NCBI GenBank assembly: GCA_016278325.1
Contig: JADQCB010000001.1
Location: 62,001 to 126,000, forward strand
DNA length: 64,000 nucleotides
Direction: 5' to 3'
DNA from: Actibacterium sp.
Lineage (GTDB): Bacteria; Pseudomonadota; Alphaproteobacteria; Rhodobacterales; Rhodobacteraceae
Positions within the stretch are counted from its first letter, which is position 1. Each line of letters opens with the position of its first letter. Both the position numbers and the translations under genes were made by a program. This document shows, piece after piece, positions 37,152-45,773 of the stretch. The notes below the pieces were generated by a model, which saw only the letters and a list, made by a program, of their open reading frames with translations, searched no databases and was not told the DNA's origin.

Positions 37152-38315
37152 ATGCTCGACAGAACCCAGGCCCTGCTGAAGGATCTGGTGGCCTATCCCA
37201 CCGTGTCCTCGGACAGCAATCACGAGATGATCGTGCATATCGCCGCGCTGCTGTCGGAACTCGGCGCGCGGGTCGATCTGATGGAGGATGAAACCGGCCA
37301 CAAGGCAAACCTGTTCGCCACGATGGGGCCCGCCGATGCGCCGGGCGGGGTCGTGCTGTCAGGCCATACCGACGTGGTGCCGGTCGCCGATCAGGACTGG
37401 TCATCGGATCCGTTCGCCCTGCGCGAGGCGGACGGGCGCCTCTACGGGCGCGGCAGCTGCGACATGAAGGGCTTCATCGCCTGCACCCTGGCGATGGCGC
37501 CACGGTTCGCGCGGGCCGACCTGAAGCGGCCTTTGCATTTCGCCTTTACCTATGACGAAGAGGTCGGCTGCCTGGGCGGCCAGGCGCTGGTGGCCGAGTT
37601 GAAGGCGCGCGGCATCCGCCCCGACATCGCCATCATCGGCGAACCGACGGAAATGAAGATCATAGACGCGCACAAGGGCTGCTTCGAATACACGGCCGAA
37701 TTCCACGGGCTGGAGGGCCACGGCTCTGACCCCGGTGTCGGGGTGAATGCCGCCGAATATGCGGTGCGTTATGTCACCCGACTGCTTGAATTGCGCGACG
37801 CGCTCAAGGGCCGGGCCCCGGCCAACAGCCCGTTCGACCCGCCCTTCACGACGATCAACCTGGGCCGGATCCACGGCGGTGTCGCGCATAACGTGATCCC
37901 CGGCAAGGCCGAGGTCGAATGGGAGATGCGCCCGATCCAGCCCGGCGACGCCGATTTCGTCAAGGCCGAGATCGCACGCTATTGCGACGAGGTGCTTCTG
38001 CCCGAGATGCGCGCCATCCACCCGGATGCGGCGATCGACACCACCGTGATCGGAGAGGTCGTCGGCCTGGACCCGATGGACGAGAATGCAGCGCGGCAAC
38101 TGGTTGCCGAACTGACCGGACAGAACGGCACACAGACGGTGCCCTTCGGCACCGAGGCGGGGCTCTTCCAGGACATGGGCATGTCGGCCGTTGTTTGTGG
38201 GCCCGGCGCGATCGCGCAGGCCCACAAGCCCGATGAATTCGTCGCGATCGACCAGCTTGGCCAGTGTCTTGCGATGTTGGACCGGCTCGCGACACAGATG
38301 GAACGCGCCGCCTAA
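37152..38315 (+). CDS. M20-family (ArgE-like) deacetylase, probable N-acetyl-diaminobutyrate deacetylase
   Basis: A 387-residue M20 metallopeptidase-fold deacetylase close to acetylornithine deacetylase. Metal and catalytic residues are in place: His72 (SGHTDVVP), Asp104 (GSCDMKG), Glu136/Glu137 (YDEEVG), Glu164 (GEPTEMK) and His358 (QAHKPDEF). It starts one base after doeA. Its position predicts deacetylation of N-acetyl-L-2,4-diaminobutyrate, which is one methylene shorter than N-acetylornithine. The classical DoeB/EutE belongs to a different family (aspartoacylase/succinylglutamate desuccinylase), so this looks like a non-homologous replacement. A plain ArgE role cannot be excluded. Confidence 0.85.
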   Translation: MLDRTQALLKDLVAYPTVSSDSNHEMIVHIAALLSELGARVDLMEDETGHKANLFATMGPADAPGGVVLSGHTDVVPVADQDWSSDPFALREADGRLYGRGSCDMKGFIACTLAMAPRFARADLKRPLHFAFTYDEEVGCLGGQALVAELKARGIRPDIAIIGEPTEMKIIDAHKGCFEYTAEFHGLEGHGSDPGVGVNAAEYAVRYVTRLLELRDALKGRAPANSPFDPPFTTINLGRIHGGVAHNVIPGKAEVEWEMRPIQPGDADFVKAEIARYCDEVLLPEMRAIHPDAAIDTTVIGEVVGLDPMDENAARQLVAELTGQNGTQTVPFGTEAGLFQDMGMSAVVCGPGAIAQAHKPDEFVAIDQLGQCLAMLDRLATQMERAA

Positions 38316-38653
38316 CTGCCCGGAGTGCTCTTCATCTTTTCGAACATCGCGTTGCCGATATTCATCAGCTTGCCGGTTTCGGCCGCGTATTGCTCGACGG
38401 CGGTCTTGAGGAAACCTGCCTGAATCTCGGCCAGCCGGTCCATGTCGCGACAATTCAGCAAAGCGTGCTGGGTCTTCACGTCCTCCTTTATCCGCTCGTT
38501 CAGAAATTCGGTGAATTCCGCCCCGGCGCGGGTCGCGCTCTCGATCATCGCCGTGCCGAACCAGCCCAGCATCCCGAATTGGGCCGCCTGTGCCTGATTG
38601 AAACCGGCCATCGGTTTGGCCTGTCCGGATGTCCGTTTTTGCGTATCGGTCAT
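38312..38653 (-). CDS. Phasin family protein
   Basis: A 113-residue helical protein resembling the phasin_2 family, whose members coat polyhydroxyalkanoate granules. The pattern of amphipathic helices fits (AQAAQFGMLGWFGTAMIESATRAGAEF and MDRLAEIQAGFLKTAVEQYAAET). The ATG at 38653 follows GGGGGG; an upstream in-frame ATG at 38665 is possible. Its stop overlaps the convergent deacetylase stop by four bases. No PHA synthase or depolymerase is in the window, so the granule link rests on family resemblance. Confidence 0.7.
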   Translation of the reverse strand: MTDTQKRTSGQAKPMAGFNQAQAAQFGMLGWFGTAMIESATRAGAEFTEFLNERIKEDVKTQHALLNCRDMDRLAEIQAGFLKTAVEQYAAETGKLMNIGNAMFEKMKSTPGS

Positions 38654-38812
38654 TTTTCCCCCCATGGTGATCCGAGCCGCAAGGATACACCGAAATGCGT
38701 GGCCAGGGATTGCGCCAAATCATTCCGGCCGGTCGGCGCGGCGTCACTTTCGTATTTTCGGCAGGAAACTGCCGATGGTGCCCGACCTGGCCTGCACCTC
38801 ACCTCAGGGCGA

Positions 38813-39772
38813 TCACAGCCAGCCGCGCCGGCGGAAATACCACATCGGCAGCCCGGCCGAGACGATCATCAGGACAACCGCAAGCGGATAGCCAAGCCGC
38901 CAATTAAGTTCCGGCATGTAATCGAAATTCATCCCGTAGATCGATGCGATCAAGGTGGGCGGCAGGAAGGCCACCGCCGCGACCGAGAAGATCTTGATGA
39001 TCGCATTCTGCTCGATATTGATCAGCCCCAGGGTCGCCTCCAGCAGCAGCCCGGTCTTTTGCTGAAGGAACCCGGCCTGTTCCGAGATCGTGCGGATATC
39101 GCGGTTCTGGGTCTTCAACCGATCGCGCAGGGCCTTGTCGGCCTTGCGGCTCTCCAGCACCGGATAGAGGTATCCGGTAAGCCGTTCCATCGTCAGAAGA
39201 CTTTCGCGCAACTGCATCAGGAGCCCGTCGTTCAGCCCGATCTGGCGCAGCAATTCGCGGTGATCGCTGCGTTTGTCATCATCCTCGTTCCGGAAGGTCC
39301 GGCGCGAGATCTGATCGATTTCCTGGCCGGCCTGTTCGGTGATGTCGGCCAGTCGGTCGATGATCTCCTCGATCAGACCCATCAGAACCCCCTCTGGCGT
39401 CGAACAATCGCCCGAGCTGCGCCCGGCCCGCGGCGGATAGGTGGTAAAGGGGCGCGGATCGTGATGCCGAATCGTGATCAACCGATCTTTCGCCAGAACG
39501 AATGTGACCGGCCCGCTCACCGGCTCTTGCTGATCGCTTCGCGCTGGCAAAAGCGCGGTCATCACGGGAACCCCGTCATCGATGTATAACCGCGAGGATT
39601 GCTCGATCTCTTCCTGATCGGCCCGGCTCGGCAGCGCCACCCCCACCAGTTCGGAAAGCGTCGCACGCTCCTGCTCGGTCGGGCGAAGAACGTCGATCCA
39701 GATCACGCCCTCGCCTGTTGCGTCCGGCGTGCCGACCAGGGCGCCATCCTTCCGCCGGTATCCATTTATCAT
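38813..39772 (-). CDS. corA: CorA-family magnesium/cobalt transporter
   Basis: A 319-residue CorA/2-TM-GxN transporter. The pore signature YGMNFDYMPEL carries GMN at residues 280-282, between two C-terminal membrane helices (about 262-281 and 296-312). A long helical cytoplasmic N-domain precedes them, with the basic C-terminus WYFRRRGWL. The ATG at 39772 gives the standard length; earlier in-frame sequence is not coding-like. It probably mediates Mg2+ uptake; Co2+ or Ni2+ are alternative substrates for the family. Confidence 0.92.
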   Translation of the reverse strand: MINGYRRKDGALVGTPDATGEGVIWIDVLRPTEQERATLSELVGVALPSRADQEEIEQSSRLYIDDGVPVMTALLPARSDQQEPVSGPVTFVLAKDRLITIRHHDPRPFTTYPPRAGRSSGDCSTPEGVLMGLIEEIIDRLADITEQAGQEIDQISRRTFRNEDDDKRSDHRELLRQIGLNDGLLMQLRESLLTMERLTGYLYPVLESRKADKALRDRLKTQNRDIRTISEQAGFLQQKTGLLLEATLGLINIEQNAIIKIFSVAAVAFLPPTLIASIYGMNFDYMPELNWRLGYPLAVVLMIVSAGLPMWYFRRRGWL

Positions 39773-40246
39773 CGCCGCCTCCGCGTGGTGATTGACCCGA
39801 TTTGATGTCCAGTATACCCGCAACGCGGATGGAAGCATAATCCGCGCAAGGCCGCTGAACTTGCGCGCGCGGCCGCCCGGGCCACGGACCCGGCGAAGAA
39901 CGGATTCGCACAACAACGCCCTATTTCGGCCGTCTTTTTTTTCCACACCCGAGTCAGCCAAACGACCGGAGCGCGGCCATGACCTGGATTTCGACCATCA
40001 CCTTCGACGAGATCGCGCTGAGCATCGTGACGCTCTGCATCCTCCGCGGGACAATGATCCACATCCTTCCGGATCACGTCGCCGGCCCGGGCGGATGGCT
40101 GATCGACACCGGTCCCGAGGATATGTGACGGATCATCGCTTTCGAAATCGCACCGGGATGCGTGCGATAGCTTAACCGCGCCTCGCAAACGCGCAGTGAG
40201 GTATCGCCTTGTGCGCCACGGGCACGCGCGATCAAGGCGGCGTTCC
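39773..40246. other. Region between corA and the FAD dehydrogenase
   Basis: A 474-base stretch without a recognised gene, holding the upstream region of corA and the downstream end of the FAD dehydrogenase. A run of eight T lies at 39935-39942. One short plausible ORF (39979-40128) is listed separately. Otherwise I see no RNA gene or clear repeat. Confidence 0.4.
39979..40128 (+). CDS. Possible 49-residue hypothetical protein
   Basis: An ATG behind GGAGCG opens a 49-codon frame ending in TGA at 40126-40128. The product begins MTWISTITFDEIALSIVTLC, has one short hydrophobic stretch (about residues 12-22) and ends GGWLIDTGPEDM. Third codon positions are mostly G or C, like real genes here. I do not recognise a family, and it may be a chance ORF or a gene remnant. 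Confidence 0.3.
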   Translation: MTWISTITFDEIALSIVTLCILRGTMIHILPDHVAGPGGWLIDTGPEDM

Positions 40247-41683
40247 TCAGCCGGCACCGGTCCCGGCGGCAACGATCACGCCGGGGTTCATGATGCCGTT
40301 CGGGTCCAGCGCCGCCTTGATCGCGCGGATCGCGGCCAGCTTGGCCGGATCGCCATAACGGTTCAGATCGGCGACCTTGAGCCGGCCGATACCGTGTTCG
40401 GCACTGACCGATCCCCCCATCCGGTGCACGATGTCATGCACGCATCGCTTGATCGCGTCGCGCTGAAATTCATGATCCGCCCGGCTTGCCCCGGCCGCGG
40501 GGAACACGTTGTAATGCAGGTTGCCATCGCCCAGGTGGCCGAAGCAGTTCACCCGGAAGCTGTCGATTTCGGACAGCGCGTCGATCCCCTCGGGGATGAA
40601 GTCCGGGATCGCCCCGAGTGGCAGCGATATGTCATGCGACGAGATCGCGCCGATCTTTCGGTTGGCCTCGGGGATGCGTTCGCGCAACGCCCAGAACTCG
40701 GCGCGCTGCGCCTCGGACTGGGCGACGACGCCATCGCTGACCAGCCCCGCCTCGGCGGCCTCGGCGAACAGCTCTTCCAGTTCTGCCTGGGGGGCCTGCC
40801 CGGCGCCCAGCCCGAGGTCGATCAGCACCATCCAGTCGGGCCGGTCGGCAAATGGCTGGCGCAATTCCGGCATCGTCTCGGCCAGGAAATCCAGCCCCAT
40901 GCCCCCGATCAGCTCGAAGGCCGAGATCCCCTCGCCGATCCGCTGGCGGGCGATGGCCAGCAGGTCCAGTGCCGCCGCGGGGTCGTTGACAACGATCAGC
41001 GCGGCCCCTTCCCGCGCCGGCCGCGGATAGAGCTTCAGCGCCGCCGCGGTGATCACCCCAAGGGTGCCTTCGGCCCCGATCAGCAGGTTGCGCAGGTCAT
41101 AGCCGGTATTGTCCTTGCGCAGGCGCGTCAGGCCGTGCCAGATCGACCCGTCGGGCAGCACCGCCTCCAGCCCCAGGCACAGATCGCGCGCGTTGCCGTA
41201 ACGCAGCACGTTGCTTCCGCCGGCATTGGTGGCCAGATTGCCGCCGATCCGCGCCGATCCTTCCGACGCGAGCGACAGCGGAAACAGCCGGTCCGCGTCC
41301 CGGGCGGCGGCCTGGATGTCGGCCAGGATCGCCCCCGCCTCGGCCACCACGACGTTCTCGCGCGGGTTCACGTCGCGGATCGCGGCCATGCGCTCCAGCG
41401 ACAGGATCACCGGCGCGGGACCATCCTCCATCACCTGTCCGCCAACCAGTCCGGTGCCGCCGCCATAGGGCACAAGCGCGACCCGCGCCGCATTGCAGGC
41501 GCGGACGATCAGGGCCACCTCGTCGGTATTGGCGGGTGCGACCAGCAGCCCGCCATGGCCGTGATAGCGGCCGCGCGGTTCTTCCAGATAGGCCGGGGTC
41601 AATCTGCGAAAGGCCGCCGCGGGCAGGTCAGCGCGCAGGCCCGCGATGAAATCGTCGGTCACGGGGTTGAGTGTCATGTGCAT
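40247..41683 (-). CDS. FAD-linked D-2-hydroxyacid dehydrogenase (GlcD/D-2-hydroxyglutarate type)
   Basis: A 478-residue flavoprotein of the FAD_binding_4 / FAD-oxidase C family. The FAD-binding core shows VPYGGGTGLVGG (about 72-83) and GGNLATNAGGSNVLRYGN (about 148-165). The C-terminal domain has CFGHLGDGNLHYNV and SAEHGIGRLK, whose histidines act in substrate oxidation. Such enzymes oxidise D-2-hydroxyglutarate, D-lactate or glycolate and pass electrons to the quinone pool or ETF. D-2-hydroxyglutarate dehydrogenase is the likeliest, but the substrate cannot be fixed from sequence. The start is at 41683 or 41677. It stands alone, not in the cta operon. Confidence 0.88.
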   Translation of the reverse strand: MHMTLNPVTDDFIAGLRADLPAAAFRRLTPAYLEEPRGRYHGHGGLLVAPANTDEVALIVRACNAARVALVPYGGGTGLVGGQVMEDGPAPVILSLERMAAIRDVNPRENVVVAEAGAILADIQAAARDADRLFPLSLASEGSARIGGNLATNAGGSNVLRYGNARDLCLGLEAVLPDGSIWHGLTRLRKDNTGYDLRNLLIGAEGTLGVITAAALKLYPRPAREGAALIVVNDPAAALDLLAIARQRIGEGISAFELIGGMGLDFLAETMPELRQPFADRPDWMVLIDLGLGAGQAPQAELEELFAEAAEAGLVSDGVVAQSEAQRAEFWALRERIPEANRKIGAISSHDISLPLGAIPDFIPEGIDALSEIDSFRVNCFGHLGDGNLHYNVFPAAGASRADHEFQRDAIKRCVHDIVHRMGGSVSAEHGIGRLKVADLNRYGDPAKLAAIRAIKAALDPNGIMNPGVIVAAGTGAG

Positions 41684-41755
41684 TCAATGCCCCGGTCGGC
41701 GCCCGGGCGCAAGCCGGTCGGTCGCCGCGCGCCGCATTGACGCCGGCGGCCGGGC

Positions 41756-42340
41756 TCACCCCACATCGGTGCGCCCGCGGCGATCACCGCGCAGATTGGC
41801 GTAAAGGACGTGATTGCGCCAGCGGCCGGCAATCTGAAGATAGCTCTGGGCGACGCCCTCATACTTGAAGCCGCAGCGCTCCAGCACCCCGCGCGAGGCG
41901 GCGTTCTCGGGCAGGCAGGCGGCTTCGATCCGGCTGAGATCGAGCTGCGTGAACGCATGATGCACCACCGCCTCGATCGCTTCGCGCATGTAACCCTGCC
42001 GCGCATGCGGCTGCCCCACCCAGTAACCCAGCGTGCCCGACTGCGCCGGGCCGCGGCGGATATTGTCCAGCGTGATCGCCCCCAGCAGCACCTGGTCGGA
42101 ACGCCGGATCAGAAACAGCGGCAACGCGGTCCCCCCCGCCAGCGCCCGCTGCGCCCAATAGACACGGTTGGTGAACGCCTTGCGCGTCAGGTGATCGTCG
42201 GCCCAGGTCGGCTCCCACCGGACAAGGAAATCGCGGCTGGACTGGCGCAGGCGCGTCCAGGGGGTGAAATCGACATGCTGCGGTGGGCGCAGCGTCATCC
42301 GGTCGGTCTCGATCCGGACCTTCCGCCGCCGCGACAGCAT
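41756..42340 (-). CDS. GNAT acetyltransferase of the RimJ/RimL type
   Basis: A 194-residue N-acetyltransferase. The acetyl-CoA-binding segment (GYWVGQPHARQGYMREAI) and the tail motif IEAACLPENAASRGVLERCGF match RimJ, which acetylates the N-terminal alanine of ribosomal protein S5. The ATG overlaps the last base of the upstream peptidase stop (TGATG), so it is the end of the ctaC-to-rimJ gene series. The true acceptor could be another protein. Confidence 0.85.
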   Translation of the reverse strand: MLSRRRKVRIETDRMTLRPPQHVDFTPWTRLRQSSRDFLVRWEPTWADDHLTRKAFTNRVYWAQRALAGGTALPLFLIRRSDQVLLGAITLDNIRRGPAQSGTLGYWVGQPHARQGYMREAIEAVVHHAFTQLDLSRIEAACLPENAASRGVLERCGFKYEGVAQSYLQIAGRWRNHVLYANLRGDRRGRTDVG

Positions 42341-43602
42341 CACGCGGCACGCCCGCCCTGAAGTTCGGCAAGCTCCGGCGCATCCTCCACCGGGCCATAG
42401 AGCGCCATCGCCGCGCGCCCCGACGCCACGAGATCCGCACCGAACGCCTTCACGTCGCCGGTGGTCACCGCGTCGATCCGCGCGATCGTCTCTTCCAGAT
42501 CCGGAATCCTGTCCCAGACCGCCAGCAGATGCGCCAGCCGCTCGGCGCGGGCCGACGGGCTTTCCAGCCCGATCAGCAATCCCGCCTTCATCTGCGTCCG
42601 GGCCCGGCCCACCTCGGCCGGGGTCATGTCCCGGGCCGCACGGGCCATTTCCGAGATCGTCAACTCGCCAAGCTCGCGCAGCTGTGCAGCAGAAGTGCCG
42701 GCATAGATCGTGACCATCCCGGTATCGGCGAAGGCCCCGGCCTGCGCGAAGATGGTGTAGCACAGGCCGCGCTTTTCCCGGATCTCCTGGAACAGGCGCG
42801 ATGACATCGCCCCGCCCAGGGCGCTGGCATAGATCTGTGCCGTATAGACGGCCGGATCGCGATATCCCGGGGCCTCGAAGGCAAGCGCGAAATGCGCCTG
42901 TTCCAGCGGCCGGACCATGCGCTTTTCGCCGCCGGAAAACCGGGCCGCGGTGGCGTCCGGCTGGCTTGCCGGTTCAAGATGGCCAAACAGCTTTTCGGCC
43001 AGGCGCACGATCTCTCCGTGATCCACGGCCCCGGTCGCCGAAAGTATCATCTGTTCTGGCGCGTAATGTTCGCGCACGAATTTGGCCAGATCGGCGCGGG
43101 AAAAGCTGCGCACACGCTCGGCCGGGCCGAGGATGCTGCGCCCCAGAGCCTGGTCGGGATAGGCGGCCTCTTGCAGCCAGTCGAAGATGATGTCGTCGGG
43201 CGTGTCCAGGACCTGGCCGATTTCCTGAAGGATCACGCCCCGCTCGACCTCTATCTCGGCGGGATCGAAGACCGGATTGAGCACGATATCGGCGATCACG
43301 TCCAGCGCCAGCGGCACGTCGGCCTCCAGCACGCGGGCGTAATAGGCCGTCATTTCGCGGCTGGTATAGGCATTGATATGGCCGCCGACATCCTCGATCG
43401 CCTCGGCGATCTGCATGGCGCTGCGCCGCTCGGTCCCCTTGAACGCCATGTGTTCCAGGAAATGCGCGATACCGTTCTGTTCGACCCGCTCGTGGCGGCC
43501 GCCCGCCGTCACCCAGATCCCCAGCGCCGCCGATTTGAAACCGGGCATCACCTCGGTCACGATGCGGAATCCGTTGGACAGCCTGTGGATCTCGACACTC
43601 AC
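42340..43602 (-). CDS. M16-family zinc peptidase (processing-peptidase-like)
   Basis: A 420-residue M16B metalloprotease related to the mitochondrial processing peptidase beta subunit. The inverted zinc motif HxxEH is HFLEH (His47, Glu50, His51), and the third ligand Glu lies in the following ERGVILQEI helix. The GTG at 43602 overlaps the thrC stop as GTGA, and this start gives the standard length. Longer frames run into thrC and are rejected. The thrC-M16-rimJ order is common in Rhodobacterales; the physiological substrate is unknown. Confidence 0.93.
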   Translation of the reverse strand: MSVEIHRLSNGFRIVTEVMPGFKSAALGIWVTAGGRHERVEQNGIAHFLEHMAFKGTERRSAMQIAEAIEDVGGHINAYTSREMTAYYARVLEADVPLALDVIADIVLNPVFDPAEIEVERGVILQEIGQVLDTPDDIIFDWLQEAAYPDQALGRSILGPAERVRSFSRADLAKFVREHYAPEQMILSATGAVDHGEIVRLAEKLFGHLEPASQPDATAARFSGGEKRMVRPLEQAHFALAFEAPGYRDPAVYTAQIYASALGGAMSSRLFQEIREKRGLCYTIFAQAGAFADTGMVTIYAGTSAAQLRELGELTISEMARAARDMTPAEVGRARTQMKAGLLIGLESPSARAERLAHLLAVWDRIPDLEETIARIDAVTTGDVKAFGADLVASGRAAMALYGPVEDAPELAELQGGRAA

Positions 43603-44990
43603 GCGCGGCGCCTTTCCTTGATCAGCGCCTCGATGGCGCCCAGGTCGTTTGCAACACGGCTCACCCGTTCGTCGCGTTCGTAAAGATCCGCGAGCCGCGC
43701 CGGCAATGGCGGGCGCAGCCCGGTTGCGGCCTCGACCGCATCGGGGAATTTCGCGGGATGCGCTGTGGCCAGCGTGACCATGGGGACCGGACCGCGCAGA
43801 TGCGCCTCGGCCACCCGGACACCGACGGCCGAATGCGGGCAGAGGATCTCGCCCGTTGCGGCATGCACGGCGCGGATCGTCGCCGATGTCTCCTCTTCCG
43901 ACGCGCGCCCCGAGGCAAAGCTCTCGCCCAGCTTCTCCAACGCGCCCTGGCTGATATGGAAGCCACCCTGTGTCTTCAGCTCTTCCATCAGCTGCGCCAC
44001 CGCCTTGCCGTCGCGTTCGTAAGCCTCGAAAAGCGCGCGCTCGAAATTGGAACTGACCTGGATATCCATCGACGGGCTGATCGAGGGCACCACCCCCTGC
44101 TTGACATACCCGCCCGTGCCGAGCGCCCGGTGCAGGATGTCGTTCTGGTTCGTCGCCACCACCAGCTGACCGACCGGCAGGCCCATCCGCTTGGCGATGT
44201 AGCCCGCGAAGATGTCGCCGAAATTGCCGGTGGGGACCGTGAAATCCACGACCCTGCCGGGCGCGCCCAGGCTGACCGCAGCGCTGAAGTAATAGACCAC
44301 CTGCGCCAGCACCCGCGCCCAGTTGATCGAATTGACCCCGGCCAGCCCCACGCTGTCGCGAAAGGCGAAATCGTTGAACATGTCCTTCACCGCCGCCTGG
44401 CAATCGTCGAAATCGCCATCCACCGCCAATGCGTGGACATTGTCCTCGGTCGGGGTGGTCATCTGCCGGCGCTGCACCTCGGACACGCGGCCATGCGGAA
44501 ACAGGATGAACACGTCGACATTGTCGAGCCCGCGGAACGCCTCGATCGCCGCGCTGCCGGTGTCGCCGCTGGTCGCGCCGACGATCGTCACCCGCTGCCC
44601 CGAGCGCTCCAGCGCGGCCTGGAACAGCTGGCCGATCAGCTGCATCGCGAAATCCTTGAACGCCAGGGTCGGGCCGTGAAACAGTTCCAGAAGGAAATGG
44701 TTGGGGCCAAGCTGCACCAGCGGCGCGCGGGCCGCATGTCCGAACGCGCGATAGGCCCGCGCGATGATCGCCGTGAATTCGTGATCCGTGAACGCATCGC
44801 CGACAAAGGGCCGCATGACCCGGAACGCCGTCTCTTCATAGGACAGGCCGGCCAATGCGCCGATCTCGGCCGGGGCCATGACCGGGATCGTCTCGGGCAG
44901 ATAAAGACCGCCATCGCGGGCCAGCCCGGTCAGCATGGCTTGCTCGAAATTCAGAACCGGGGCCTGGCCCCGTGTGGAAACATATTGCAT
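43599..44990 (-). CDS. thrC: Threonine synthase
   Basis: The PLP enzyme that converts O-phosphohomoserine to threonine. The Schiff-base lysine is Lys112 in LAFKDFAMQ, and the phosphate-binding loop GATSGDTGSAAIE is near residue 160. The 463-residue form, starting MQYVSTRGQAPVLNFEQAMLTGLARDGGLYLPE, is the longer bacterial/yeast-type enzyme. The gene starts 10 bases after the surf1 stop, so it is expressed with the oxidase assembly genes, and it overlaps the M16 peptidase by four. Confidence 0.97.
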   Translation of the reverse strand: MQYVSTRGQAPVLNFEQAMLTGLARDGGLYLPETIPVMAPAEIGALAGLSYEETAFRVMRPFVGDAFTDHEFTAIIARAYRAFGHAARAPLVQLGPNHFLLELFHGPTLAFKDFAMQLIGQLFQAALERSGQRVTIVGATSGDTGSAAIEAFRGLDNVDVFILFPHGRVSEVQRRQMTTPTEDNVHALAVDGDFDDCQAAVKDMFNDFAFRDSVGLAGVNSINWARVLAQVVYYFSAAVSLGAPGRVVDFTVPTGNFGDIFAGYIAKRMGLPVGQLVVATNQNDILHRALGTGGYVKQGVVPSISPSMDIQVSSNFERALFEAYERDGKAVAQLMEELKTQGGFHISQGALEKLGESFASGRASEEETSATIRAVHAATGEILCPHSAVGVRVAEAHLRGPVPMVTLATAHPAKFPDAVEAATGLRPPLPARLADLYERDERVSRVANDLGAIEALIKERRRA

Positions 44991-45000
44991 CCGCCCGCCT

Positions 45001-45678
45001 TCAATCGGTTTTCCGCCTGATACGCCACAGCAGCAGCCCTGTCATCCCCAGCCAGACCAGGGCGAGCGAAAACCATGTGATGGCGTATTCAAGGTGATCG
45101 TTGGGAATGCCCCGGGCCGACACCGGCAGGCGCATCAGGGTCGAATCGCCCGGCGTGATCTTGCGCGCGACGACCAGAACCGGGCGCGCGCCCAGCGCGG
45201 CGGCCATCGCCGGCACGTCGCGGGCAAACCACAGCCCCTGAGCTAGGTCGGGTTCGGGCGTGAACCCGTCCACCTCGTCGGGCCAGTGCAGGTTGCCGAT
45301 GACCCTCACCCGTCCGTCGGGCAGCTGGCCCGGCGCCGCGCCATCGGGCAGAAATCCCCGGTCGACCAGGATCCGCCGGCCGTCATCGGTCTGCAGCACG
45401 CGGATCAGGCGGTGTCCCGCGCCGACCTGCCGGATACTGGCAAGCACGCGCAGCGCCCCGGTGTCCCAGCGCCCGGAAACCGTGACGGGCAGATATTCAT
45501 CGCGCGCCGGGTCGGGCGCAACCGGCAGGGCGACGGGCGCATCCGCAATGCGCGCCTCGATCCGGGACAGCACGCCCTCTTTCCACGCCAGGCGCTGCAA
45601 TTGCCACACCCCGAGCGCGACGAGCACGCCCGCCCCCAGCAGGCCGAACAGAAGTGGAACGATCATACGTCGCGTCAT
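45001..45678 (-). CDS. surf1: SURF1-family cytochrome oxidase assembly protein
   Basis: A 225-residue inner-membrane protein that helps insert heme a into subunit I of cytochrome c oxidase. Two hydrophobic segments flank a periplasmic domain: about residues 6-24 and 197-217 (YAITWFSLALVWLGMTG). Family features include ARDEYLPVTVSGRW and ILVDRGFLP. It is downstream of ctaE with a 95-base gap containing a hairpin, and is followed by thrC. Confidence 0.93.
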   Translation of the reverse strand: MTRRMIVPLLFGLLGAGVLVALGVWQLQRLAWKEGVLSRIEARIADAPVALPVAPDPARDEYLPVTVSGRWDTGALRVLASIRQVGAGHRLIRVLQTDDGRRILVDRGFLPDGAAPGQLPDGRVRVIGNLHWPDEVDGFTPEPDLAQGLWFARDVPAMAAALGARPVLVVARKITPGDSTLMRLPVSARGIPNDHLEYAITWFSLALVWLGMTGLLLWRIRRKTD

Positions 45679-45701
45679 GACTTGTCCGTCCTCGACGGCA
45701 A

Positions 45702-45725
45702 AGGGCGCAGGAAACCCCGCGCCCT
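45702..45725 (-). terminator. Hairpin between ctaE and surf1
   Basis: AGGGCGC (45702-45708) pairs with GCGCCCT (45719-45725) across a 10-base loop. On the minus strand TTTGCC follows. The T run is short, so partial termination or mRNA processing within the operon is more likely than a full stop. Confidence 0.35.
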
Positions 45726-45773
45726 GCCGATTTCACCTTGCCGAAAATTCACGCGCCGACGGCATGGGCGCGG

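Noticed and set aside
42340-44403. Longer M16 peptidase starting inside thrC
   Set aside because: The GTG at 43602 overlaps the thrC stop in the usual coupled way and gives the normal family length; upstream residues are out-of-frame thrC.
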